From Terfezia claveryi (lineage: Eukaryota > Ascomycota > Pezizomycetes > Pezizales > Pezizaceae): a stretch of DNA of 64,000 nt. Numbering within the stretch: the first letter of the stretch is position 1; every line of letters begins with the position of its first letter. Shown piece by piece: positions 48,208-58,441 of this stretch. The DNA lies in assembly GCA_015179025.1 (NCBI GenBank), contig WHUX01000123.1, positions 62,001 through 126,000 on the forward strand, in the 5' to 3' direction. A program made the translations under genes and the position numbers. The notes beneath the pieces are model-generated. The model was not told where the DNA came from. It worked only from the letters and a program-made list of their open reading frames with translations, and searched no databases.

Positions 48208-49164
48208 ATGCCAGAACAACACCACCAAACCTCCGAAGAATCACAAGAACAGAGTCAATCTGACCGAAAACGAATACGTTATACTCCTGAGTTGAAATTA
48301 AAGCTTATACAACTCTGCATCGAAAATGGTGATCACTATATTGAGACCACACCTGAGGATGATTTCTGGTCATATATACGAACTTTATTCATCTCTTTTA
48401 CGGAATGCATTGTCGGAAATGGAAGCACTATACGCCGTAAAGTTGCTGATAAAGTAAGTGAGCGAAAGGCTACGATTGCTGTACGACGAGTACAGTCGGG
48501 TGTAGCTGTTGCTCCACCTACGGACCTAGAGCAAGCAACTGATACCTGGATTGAATGGATGGATCGTCGTGAAGAGGAAAAACAAGCCAAGAATACACAA
48601 TCTACACAGATTAAGCAGGAAAAGGAGAAGGCAGCAATCAAAAGACTGAATCTGACAAAGACACTATCTGAAAAACGGACCTTTCAAGAGGTTGCGATGG
48701 TTGATTTAACAGATTCTGATTCTGTAAGAGATAAACGACGAAAGACTGGGCAAGCTTGGGCCAGTGGCAAGGATAAAGAAATGCAGGAGCACTGGGATCG
48801 TATGGACCGACGAGATGAAGAAACATTAGGATTGATAAGGGATATATTGAATACTATATCATCTCCTACTATATCAACTCCCCCTACCAATAACTCCCCC
48901 GCCAACATACCCTCTGCCAGCCATGCTTCCTCCAGCCATGCTTCCTCCAGCCATGCTTCCTCCAGCCATGCTTCCTCCAGCCATACTTCCTCCAGCCATG
49001 CTTCCTCCAGTACCGCACCCCCTATAAACTCCCCATCTGACAACTCCTTTCAGTCTTCAAGCAGTACAGAAGGTCGAGTTGCAACACTTGAAGCAGAGAT
49101 ATCAGAGATTCGGGGAACACAACTAGAGATCCTACGTATCTTATCAGAAATGCGTAAAGGATAA
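48208..49164 (+). CDS. Harbinger Myb/SANT-like accessory protein
   Basis: A single exon of 318 residues starting ATG at 48208. The N-terminal trihelix/SANT-like region (about residues 20-95) reads RKRIRYTPELKLKLIQLCIE, then WSYIRTLFISFTECIVGNGS and IRRKVADKVSERKA. It is the type of DNA-binding partner encoded by PIF/Harbinger elements. The middle is Lys/Glu-rich, with WxxWMDRREEEKQ patterns. A low-complexity tract (about residues 235-265) consists of repeated SHASS units from a 15-bp tandem repeat (48923-49008). The C-terminus forms a short coiled coil (VATLEAEISEIRGTQLEILR). The last 115 nt overlap the transposase reading frame tail to tail. Function in transposition is inferred from the family. 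Confidence 0.82.
   Translation: MPEQHHQTSEESQEQSQSDRKRIRYTPELKLKLIQLCIENGDHYIETTPEDDFWSYIRTLFISFTECIVGNGSTIRRKVADKVSERKATIAVRRVQSGVAVAPPTDLEQATDTWIEWMDRREEEKQAKNTQSTQIKQEKEKAAIKRLNLTKTLSEKRTFQEVAMVDLTDSDSVRDKRRKTGQAWASGKDKEMQEHWDRMDRRDEETLGLIRDILNTISSPTISTPPTNNSPANIPSASHASSSHASSSHASSSHASSSHTSSSHASSSTAPPINSPSDNSFQSSSSTEGRVATLEAEISEIRGTQLEILRILSEMRKG
48923..49008. repeat. 15-bp tandem repeat inside the Myb-like gene
   Basis: Six near-identical copies of AGCCATGCTTCCTCC encode SHASS repeats. One copy has changed Ala to Thr. Confidence 0.9.
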
Positions 49165-50327
49165 TGTGGAAGGTATGTGCTTACCAGATATTGTGATAAT
49201 GTTGGTGGTTTTAAGAGGTTTTTGAATCGATCACTGATTTGGTTGCGGCGGCGTAGGCAGGTTTGACAATTGGTTAGAAGCACGGCAACCACATAATAGG
49301 CCCCTATAGGAGATAGACCAATTTGTTGTGATCTTTTTTTATCTCCATAGCTAAATTGACTAATCACAATCCCAAATGCCCACTCAATAACAATGCGTGC
49401 ACTCGACATCTGCACATTTGTTGCTAGCTGCTGAGGAGTAAGACCACCAACACTATGGCGGCTTCGGAAGGGTCCAATTATACTATAGCTCAAAGAATAA
49501 GCTGGATCACCATATAAATAGAGTATTGAATCCCCTCTACTATCCCCCTCATTCTCGACAGCCTCAAATAGAGCTCGTAAATTTTGCTCAATCCCGCACT
49601 CCTTCCAGAGCTTCCAATCCCCAACTGGCCCAAACTCCGGTCCATATAAACTGCTTATAAGACCATCTGGAGTTACAATTCCTTGATACTTGATTCCATG
49701 ATATCCTTTATGCCCGGAATAGAAGTCTTCTTGATTAGCTGTAGGGCGTGCAATTGGGCGAACAGTCCCATCAATAAAGCCCCATATCCCATGTATCCCA
49801 GGGCAAGCATCTGCAATAGTAGCTTCGTATCTCTTTAACTCAGCAAGTGTCAATCGCTGGAAATCCCATTCAAGCTTCTTATGATATCGCTTGTATAGAT
49901 AATCAATTACACAATTGACTGTAATCGAGATCGCACTTCGTGAGCAGTTAAAAATCTGCAACATATCCTTCAACCGTGTTGGCCATGCTAGTCGATAGAG
50001 CATTAAACATAGCGCTCGCTCGCCACTTGTAGGATATCCAAGACGCTTCATGGTTGTTTTGAACTCCTGTCCATCTAGATCAAAACATACCAGCAGCTGT
50101 GCTAACTCGGCCCTCGTAAACCGTAGGTATTCACGACACTCTATATCGCCCCACCAAAGTGTCCATGTAGCTTGTTCATAAGCCAAAGGTGGGCGGTAAC
50201 GGTACCGGGGATAGGCTGCGCTGTTGGAGACACTGGCAAGCAATAATGCGCGGCGCCGCTGAAGCCTCCTCCGAAGCATTATCACCAGTAACAATACCAA
50301 AAGGAGCTGTCGCTTGTGGTTGTCCAT
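49050..50327 (-). CDS. PIF/Harbinger DDE transposase (DDE_Tnp_4 type)
   Basis: The ATG at 50327 (MDNHKRQLL) gives 425 residues in one exon. The HTH-like region includes YPTSGERALCLMLYRLAWPT and FNCSRSAISITVNCVIDYLY. The catalytic domain carries the first Asp in GIWGFIDGTVRPIARP, the second Asp in LYLYGDPAYSLS and the Glu in ARIVIEWAFGI, so the DDE triad is complete. The element's cut-and-paste enzyme is therefore probably functional. A possible donor (GTAAGC) close to the 3' end could shorten or alter the tail. The C-terminal 50 residues overlap the Myb-like gene on the other strand and look less conserved. Confidence 0.92.
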   Translation of the reverse strand: MDNHKRQLLLVLLLVIMLRRRLQRRRALLLASVSNSAAYPRYRYRPPLAYEQATWTLWWGDIECREYLRFTRAELAQLLVCFDLDGQEFKTTMKRLGYPTSGERALCLMLYRLAWPTRLKDMLQIFNCSRSAISITVNCVIDYLYKRYHKKLEWDFQRLTLAELKRYEATIADACPGIHGIWGFIDGTVRPIARPTANQEDFYSGHKGYHGIKYQGIVTPDGLISSLYGPEFGPVGDWKLWKECGIEQNLRALFEAVENEGDSRGDSILYLYGDPAYSLSYSIIGPFRSRHSVGGLTPQQLATNVQMSSARIVIEWAFGIVISQFSYGDKKRSQQIGLSPIGAYYVVAVLLTNCQTCLRRRNQISDRFKNLLKPPTLSQYLVSTYLPHYPLRISDKIRRISSCVPRISDISASSVATRPSVLLED

Positions 50328-50479
50328 ACTGATACCGGTATTTTGATGTTTTTGTTGCAAGTATTTTTTTATTATATTATGCAAGATTGGACTACGTCTA
50401 AGCTGGTTAGCTAGACAGGCCAGCCCTGTCGTGCATAACGTGTGCGTAACTGACTGCCCAGGGTGTACAAAATCCCTCT

Positions 50480-50871
50480 ATTCCCGTGATTTACAGGAGG
50501 AGGAAATTATTTAATCTATAGATAAATTGAATTATGATTTGAGGGTAACCCTACTAGCAACTGATCTCTCACCAGAACCCAAACTGGTGCGAGTCTTATG
50601 GCCTACGATGCATGAGTACCGAAACGAGAAGTTTCTTATAATCTAGTTTGCTGTACGAAGTATGCTAACTCTCATAGTCTGCCTTGCCTTAATTTAGTAA
50701 GAGCTTTCCCAACAAGCACTACACTGCTCTCGTTCTCAAACCCCGGCTGCTTCGTATTGTATCTTCTCCTCATAGATTCTTGCCATCCAACCTAATCACG
50801 AACTTTTGGTGCCTCAATTAGACACAAGATATCCTTGAGGTTGTATTTTCAGCTCCCACTGCGGCCATCAG
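50480..50871. promoter_or_regulatory. Upstream region of the GH72 gene
   Basis: 392 bp between the transposon end and the GH72 start. The Harbinger insertion therefore sits within about 0.4 kb of this cell-wall gene and could affect its promoter. No separate gene was seen. Confidence 0.4.
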
Positions 50872-52887
50872 ATGGCGTATCTTCACTTCATTGTCGTACG
50901 TATTCTATTCCCGTTTGGGTTTGAGATACGAACTCAAGCAGCTGCTAATTATCGGGAGCAGACTGTTTTCCTTTACGGCTTTGCTCTGTTATCCACAGCA
51001 GTGAACCCAATAGTTATCCAAGGGAACCACTTCCTTGACTCCAAGACTAATGAGAGGTTCGTTCTTGTTGGACTTGCGTACCAGCCGAAGGGTGAATCAG
51101 GCTATGATCCTAGAAGCGGTAGAGACACCCTCACCGATGGGCAAGCTTGTTTGAGAGGTAAAGTTTCATGTAGAGGCTACTGTCCGTATTTCTCTGACTG
51201 TGTAGCAGATGCCATCGTGATGCAAAGGCTGGGTTCGACCTCTGTCTATTAAACAAGGTTCAATAACAGATACTAATCCTACATAGGAATAAATACCATA
51301 CGTGTATACAACTTGAACCCATACCTCAATCATGACGAATGCGCATCTGCTTTCAATGCGGCCGGAATTTACCTTGCACTAGATGTAAGAAAGCTGAAAA
51401 TCGTACCAAAGTTGGATTCTGATGGTGCCTGCAGATAAACTCTCCATTCCCAGGCGAATCTATCAACAGGATAAATCCACAAGAGTCTTACAATCCTGGT
51501 TACATTACTCGTTCCACCGCTATGGTTGATGCCTTCAGTGGTGAGTCCGTTTTGGTGTTGGATGTGTGATGGATTGCTAACGCGGGCTAGGCTACCCCAA
51601 TCTCCTACTTTTTTTCGCAGGAAACGAGGTCGTGAATGACATCAGGTCTGCTAAAATAAGTCCACCATATATGAGGGTAACGCTGCCTCTTCTGAATTCT
51701 TTTTCACAGTTAAACTGAATCATACCATTTAGGCGGTCCAACGAGATCTCAAACAATATATTCGAAATCATGCCAACAGGACAATACCCGTCGGTTACTC
51801 TGCCAGTGACGATCCACTTAGGCTTTCGATGCACCGATATCTCAGCTGTGGCAATGATGAGGATAGTCGAGCTGACTTCTATGGCCTCAATTCCTATGAA
51901 TGGTGTCACGGGTCCGATTGGGGTACGAGTGGCTATCAAAGGTTGATTGATAGCTTTGACAAGTCTCCCATTCCAAGTAAGGCCACAAAAGACCGTTTGA
52001 TGATTAACCGCTCTGACGACGACTAGTTTTTTTCTCCGAGTATGGGTGCAATGCCCATCGCCCAAGATCTTTCTCTGAGGTTAGAGTCCTGTACGGGGAG
52101 AGGATGGCTAATTCATGGAGTGGAGGAATTGTAAGACCCTGTCCTATGTGATAAAGTAGTCGTCACTGAATGGTAGAAACAGATATATGAGTACTCCGAA
52201 GAGCGAAGTATTCTGTCTCCCTTGATCTGGCGTGTTCGGGGCCTCTGAAACCGTTCTAACATTATTTACTCTCAGGTGGCTACGGTTTGGTAACAGTTAC
52301 GAAGAATGGAGATATCAAGCTCACCAAAGAATATGACAATCTCCGAGCCCAGTTAGTTGTCCTCTTTGATTTTGACGGTATCACTTACAGACAGTCCCTA
52401 GATACCGTAAGGTTGACTTTGCTCAAATTGCTGGATATAAACCAACTATACATGAGAGGCAAACATGCTCAGCAGCCAATATTTTGGATCAAGATGCGCT
52501 CAAGAACAAGTTCAACTACAGCTTCGATCTTCCAAAAAATCCAGCTCCGCACTTCATTAGCAAAAACTACACCTCAACAGTCAAAGCCGGAAAGCTATTG
52601 GAGGTATGGATTGAGTAACAACTATTCAGAGTAGCTGACTAACCTTAAAACAGTTGAGCTCTTACAAGGCCTCAGGCAAAGTCCTTTCTAACACAGGCGA
52701 AGAGATCAAAGATCTGGAGCTCAAGGTAATTGTTGATACACCAAATACGCCGCTTGCCTATAATGGCAGCGACCTTGCAGATGAACAGCAGGAGGACAAC
52801 AAAAACGAGGCAGATACCGGGCTTCTCCAGCCAAGCTCTAGCTTGGGTATTCTTATTACCTTGATATATCTACTCATCAGTCAGTGA
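50872..52887 (+). CDS. GH72 beta-1,3-glucanosyltransferase (Gas/Gel family)
   Basis: Exons 50872-50895, 50962-51157, 51209-51232, 51287-51384, 51435-51540, 51591-51676, 51733-51976, 52027-52130, 52183-52207, 52276-52355, 52412-52603 and 52654-52887 give 470 residues. These GPI-anchored enzymes cut and rejoin beta-1,3-glucan chains in the wall. A signal peptide ([20 protein letters not shown]) precedes [12 protein letters not shown]. Family blocks are [30 protein letters not shown], the acid/base Glu in [13 protein letters not shown], the nucleophile Glu in IFFSEYGCN, and NSWSGGIIYEYSEE. The C-terminus ends in a hydrophobic GPI-type tail ([13 protein letters not shown]). No CBM43 module was seen. 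The intron at 52356-52411 has an unusual GTTGTC donor but restores [11 protein letters not shown]. Confidence 0.9.
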
Positions 52888-53513
52888 AGTCAACGGAATT
52901 ACATGAATAAACATGGTCCCCACCCGGGGCTGCAGGCTTCTGATTGTACAACATACTCGGTATTTGATGAGGGAAGTACATGATGATCCAAGGGGTTCTT
53001 CGTCAGTCAAGTTTTGTCAAACGTGGATTTTTATTATTTTGTGCTAGAATTATCGCGTTGCTTCCTTTAGCAGGTTAGCAAAAATGAACTATTGTAATGA
53101 TAACCACCATACCATGCGTTGGCACACTTAGCATGGCATTTCAGGGCGCTTAGCTAGGCGCGCACACATATATCTTTGTTCCTGCCTGCCGAACTTCTGT
53201 CTCTCAATTGATTCAGATAATTACTGGACGATCATAAATGTCCATCCCTCATACCTCATCATCCATCACTCATTAAGAAAATCCGTTAACCTCGTACATT
53301 TTGCATATCCACTCATTGCTTCAACCCAATAACTCAACATCTAAACCGATAGCCCGCATAAAGAGATTCACATTTGCGGATTTTTGAGCACCAACATCCG
53401 GTGGAAGTGCTTTGCTCGTCATCACATTCTCCAACACTCGGTCCCTGTGTCTTTATTAGCCTATATTTCCCTGGGGCAAGAAAATATACGAAAGGTGAAG
53501 GAATAAAAAGAAC
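52888..53513. other. Convergent intergenic region GH72 - PAT1
   Basis: 626 bp between two stop codons. No gene was recognised. The part next to PAT1 may hold a last 10-nt coding exon (53461-53470) if the final intron is spliced. Confidence 0.45.
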
Positions 53514-55854
53514 TCACTTCACTGCCGCCACCAATCTCTGCTGCTGCAACGCCGTTGCTCCAACCGCCATTGATGCCAAAAACTGCCACATATAAACATC
53601 ATCGACGAAGTTCGCCGGGGGGAAGCACTCCAAAAAGTGTGGTTCCAGTGTCTCAAATAAGCGATCATAAGTCTTACTCCAGTTCGCTAACTCCACTGGA
53701 TCCACGGTTCCAGACTGCTTGATGATTTCTGCGCGGCTAGTAAACATCGTCAAGAAGGCTACTCCGATCTTTGTCTTTGCGACAAATACGACATCCACTC
53801 GCTCAAGAAGGATTCCAAGAAGACCAATGACAATGTGGAGAGGGGCTTCAGAGACGTAACCTAGGAGTGGAGGGAGGACAGTCTGTGCAAAGACTTCGAT
53901 TTCCTCTCGGACAGAGGTGGGGAGGGAGGTTTCGTTTTCGTGGTAAATGCCAGATTTGACGACATCGAGGATGTCGAGGTGTACGACAATCATGGTGAGA
54001 ATTGTCACGCGTTGTTCCGGGTCAATGTGGCGGAAGATACGGGGAATAGCTTTCTTGCCTTTGGCGTAGGAGAGGATGGCGATGAAAGGGTGTGTTGAGG
54101 AGGAATTAGGGTCAATCGGTTCCATTATTTTCATTTCCCTCCACAATTTGTCAACAAGTCCATCCCGCCTTGGCTTCCACTCGATATGCTCAACTGCTAG
54201 AGGTTGTCCCATTGCTGGTGATGGAGGTATTACCCTTTCATGCATCTCTAGATCCAAAAGAGTATCATAGATGTTCTCAATAGCTCTTAACAAGGCCTTC
54301 TTATTTGCACCAGTATAAACCGTGCCCGCTTTCCTCGTTGGCTGTTCTCCAGCTTTGTGAATATTCAGCATTGGCCTAGGTGTTTTGACATTGCTAAACG
54401 AGATTTTTCCCAATGAGCCCTCCAACACCAATTGGGATACTTTCGGTCTCGCCTTTGCCGCTGCAACTGCTCTTTGTACCTGTTGCTCCATCCTCTGGAG
54501 GTGGTTGTCCTGCCTCCTGAACTTCCCGCCTTTGTGATACTGGCCCTGTTGGAAAAGATAAGTCTGCGCAAATTGGTTGAGGGGCTGTTGCGGATTGTTC
54601 CTTGCCTGGATGGCAGAGTGTACCTGGTAGTAGAAATCTTCAGCAAAGGAGTCCTCATTAACAGACACCAGCTGCTGAAGTTGTATTCTGGTGATGAAGT
54701 TCTTGTCTGCTGGAGTCATGAGTCCGTTATACCTAGCCTAGATTGGAGTCAGTAAATCTGTACAACCATTTATCTTAGGGCTTGCTTACGAGTTGTGCAA
54801 TTTTATGATTCCTCTTCAACCTTCTGCTTTCCTCTTCCAGCATTCTTGCCCTATCCTCATCAGTCGGTTGCTGTAGTTGGACGGTAGGTACCCCCGTGAG
54901 GAGTACAGCAGGTGACCCACTAGGAATTGCGGGAGAATGGGTCCTAAAGTAGCGGGGGCGACCTTGGCTGAAAGTTGCTGACGGTGCGGGTGATGATCGT
55001 TGCTCCGGGGGAAGGAAATTGTGGGGTGGAGGGGTTGCCGTATGCTGTAAAAACTGGGCAGGAGGTGGGAAGAGTTGATGGTCCGAGCTGCATGATTGTA
55101 ACTGTGGGGGCTCGGAGAGAGGTGGTAGGCTGCGGACTTGTGGTAGAACCGGTTGCGGTGGCTTTTGACTTTGAGCCAATATTTGCGCCTCAACTTCCTC
55201 CAGGCTCATGAATTTCTTGGGGCCAGTGGAAGATAGTTGCATGGGCTCATGATGAGGAGCTTGATATTGTGGGATCAACGGCGCATAACCATGATTCGAA
55301 GCTGTTGCTCCGCTGTTCCACAAGGACATCTCCGGCTGCAAGTCTGGGATTGGCTCTGGGGACTTAACCGCTGTGGCCATTGGCTTTGCTGGCGCAACCT
55401 TGGGTGTGACGACAGGCTGCGGCTTCTTAGGCGCCTGGCGACTGAAAACCATATGCTCCTCATTGATGGTATCTGCAACTTTTGCAGTAGAACCATAGAA
55501 ATCAAAATCCTTGCCTGTTCACCCAGCACACTGATTAGCATCTCGAATAATATAGGGACCGAAGTAAATTCCATACCCACTGGCTCTGAAGCCCCGAAGG
55601 TATCATCGTTTAGATCATCGTCCTTTTCATCCAACTGATCCCCAAGCCCATCATATGTATCCTCAAAGTCTAACCTGATCACAATCTCAGCAATTCCCTT
55701 TTATACTACGGGAGGCTTCATAAACCCACCCCTCATCGCTCTCCAACTGCCTGCTAGTCTTGGAGGAAAGGGCAGCAAAATGATCTGGAGCCTGGCCGAA
55801 GCCAGGCATTCTTGAATTGTGTGCCGGCCTCTGCGGAAGTCCAAAGAATGACAT
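53514..55854 (-). CDS. PAT1: PAT1 mRNA decay factor
   Basis: Exons on the minus strand: 55854-55730, 55674-55577, 55514-54790 and 54737-53514, giving 723 residues. Pat1 bridges Lsm1-7, Dhh1 and Dcp1/2 on deadenylated mRNA and promotes decapping in P-bodies. The N-terminus starts MSFFGLPQRP. The acidic segment EDTYDGLGDQLDEKDDDLND and the conserved GKDFDFYGSTAKVADTINEE follow. The Pro/Gln-rich middle is disordered. The C-terminal domain begins ARYNGLMTPADKNFITRIQL and includes FAEDFYYQVHSAIQAR and PLLGYVSEAPLHIVIGLLGI. The stop TGA overlaps a GTGAGT donor. If that 47-nt intron is used, the tail becomes VKEI instead of VK. Confidence 0.93.
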
Positions 55855-58441
55855 AGCGCTGATCTCGACGGTCGGTGAGGACTCACCTTAGAGAAATGAA
55901 AAGTGGCAATTCGCTGTCAATAGAGATCACAAGATAGAACACATGGGGAAAAAAGATTAGGGCGGGTTGTGAGCTTGGCCCTCGATAACTGGAACAGGCG
56001 CGGCGGGGTCATTTGCGTTGAGGCCCGCCAGATATGAGCGCAGATGCGATTAGTCATGTGTAGAACCAAACCAAGCCGAGCCAGTTTTTCAGGGTAACTT
56101 GTACGCAATACACAAGACATGCACGCTGGCCACGATAGATGTCTCACCTCAGACGGGGGGGTATAATCTGTCTTAGAATACCTGGATGGGTACTTTCTCC
56201 CGTCAAGCACTATCAATATCCTTCAAGATTAGTCAAAGAGGAATGGATATATGGTGTGTATCCGCCCTACATATGTGAGGTGCATAAATACCTGGCAAAC
56301 ATTGCTAATGAATGAGCAGGCTATCAATATTCTTATCGAAATGATCCAACTGAACGGAAAGTTCAGGGGGCTTGTACCGTTACTCTCCGAAGTTGAGATT
56401 TTGAAGCGCAAAGTCTGAACAAAAGGTCCAATTTCTAGCACTGCGTCCTAAATCTAGCCATCACCCACCTGTGGACGGAGAATGAGAGACGTGAACAATG
56501 GTTGGTTGATTCGCCTAATATATGGTACATAATGAATATTAAGATTAAGAATGAAATCTTTGATTTTTGAAATTTAAATGTCGATTAGTGGGTATAGGAC
56601 AGTGTAAAAAACTCTGGAGCCTCTCAGTATCTCTCTGAAATCCCCTCTGTCCAATTGACCCCTCCCCCAATGCCGAAATACGCCACGTACCTACCAAGCG
56701 GCGAAGCCTGAAATCAGGCCGGGGTGCCAATGTAGGCTGAGTTTCGACTCTTTACGAGGAGCAGATAATCCAACTTGAATGTTCATACCTAGCTCCTATA
56801 AATTGGCCTCTTGCATGCAACCGGTTCTTGTACAGGTGTGGCTGCCGTCAACCTCATAGTCAGGACAGTCGCACTTGTTATTATTTTCAAGCGGATCACC
56901 AAGGTTGGTCGGTGGTGGATGGTGATAGTGTTGATCTCGGTCGTTGTGTTTTTTGTCTCAGAGTATGACATGGTAGACAGGTTAGTTGAGAATTATGGGG
57001 ATAGAGGTATTTCTGTTGGATTAAATGAGTCGGCAAGCTGCGAGGGTGAAATATGGCTGGTTTGTACAATTGGGCAGGGGAAATAAGCTCGGCTCATATA
57101 GTTGGCTTGATACCAAGTGGTATCGGCCTTAGTCCAGTGGGAGATTCTGGGACAAGTACTGCCTGGGCCGGAAGATGTGGAGCTCAAGTCAAGCTGGGGT
57201 AGGCAGAGCCCAGAGCTGTGGTCACGATTTCTGCCAGCTCTTGAACGGGGGATCGGGAGGGGTCGCCAAAAGTGGAGCATGAATTCCCAACGTTGGTATG
57301 ACAGTGCTTGGAATTATACAGTGAGCATTGGCTTCTGGTCGTCGTCGATGCCAGATCTGCGAGGGACATGCCAATCCAAGGTCTTTTTCTCTACACGGAA
57401 CAGTTATTAGTCGAAAATTGCTCGAAGACACCTTTCTGCTTATAAGAAAAATCCATCTGATCGGAACATCGAAAGACTCACGGAACGCAAGCGGAAGGGC
57501 TGGTAATAGTAGACTGTGACTGTAGGATATATCGACCCAAGTACTTGTAATTTTTCCTCGCTGCTCAAGTGCATCAAATTGCCTAGATATGCATATGTAC
57601 TCCGTACTTACCCTCAATCTGCCACGCCCGATTTTGGGGAAAATCCTTGGCATCAACGCGCTGCACGATAGATAAGGCTGAGTGCATCCAGACTAACTGG
57701 AGACATACATAGCAGGAGCCAAAGCTTCAGCTGGCTGTAGATCAATCAATTCGCTTCAGCACAGCATCGGGAATCGAGGGTTTCCTGCAAAGTCAGGATT
57801 GAAGCTCTCTTTGAAGGCAATATGGTGTCAAATGTTGGAGCCAGTCCTGAACAGAACAAGTGCGGGCCACCATAGCTGTAAATAGAAGCCTGGTAGCAAA
57901 TTTCGAGATTGTGAAACTTCAATCCCATGAATTCAGGCTCCTGATAGAAGGATCTCTAACTGCTACCCCCAAGGATTTCTCTCCACAATAATACCTCTGT
58001 TGCCGTGTGCAATCGGCTGGCTGTTTTAACTCGGAGAGACTCTACAGTACATTTAAATATATACGGTATATAGCAAAGACAGGGATAGCCGCATTATTAC
58101 GCCGCATTACGACGACAGGTAATAAACAACGCTACGTCGGACGGCCTACGGGAAGTCGGTGGTATAACCTTTCCTCTAACCAGACTACCTGTCCTGAATT
58201 CCCCCGTAATAATCTCAGCCCCAGAGATTGACCCGTCCCGCCAGCATTAAAATATACATTTACCCTAAAACTTCGTGCAACCTAGCAAGGTAGTCGCTAG
58301 TTTTTATATTATTAGCAGATTACCCAGGTTACCAGCTTCAACTTAACCCAGATCCTCATACCTTCGATCTGCGGGATCAGGAGGCCTTTGAGATTCCTCC
58401 TGCTGCCAGACCTTCGCTTGTCTTAATTATTTACTGCCGAT
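55855..58441. other. Intergenic PAT1 - KTR
   Basis: 2.6 kb with no supported gene. One TTCAGGGTAA copy is at 56088-56097. A 58-codon frame at 56139-56315 is followed after a 4-nt ATGA duplication by another 36-codon frame. The combined peptide looks protein-like, but no family is recognised. A hydrophobic frame at 56811-57086 also lacks support. Confidence 0.45.

Larger units (their letters stand above)
47974..50482. mobile_element. Complete PIF/Harbinger DNA transposon
   Basis: The element proper is 47977-50479 (2503 bp). Its terminal inverted repeats are 32 bp with one mismatch: 47977-48008 and 50448-50479, starting AGAGGGATTTTGTACACCCT. A 3-bp direct repeat ATT (47974-47976 and 50480-50482) flanks it, matching the 3-bp target duplication of this superfamily. 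Two genes lie inside and converge: a Myb/SANT-like protein (plus) and a DDE transposase (minus). That two-gene organisation is characteristic of PIF/Harbinger elements, whose Myb-like protein assists nuclear import and DNA binding of the transposase. Both frames are open and the catalytic residues are present, so this copy may be autonomous. Confidence 0.92.

Noticed and set aside
52356..52390. A 35-nt intron in the GH72 gene
   Set aside because: It is too short, and the later acceptor at 52411 gives a 56-nt intron and a better family match ([11 protein letters not shown]).
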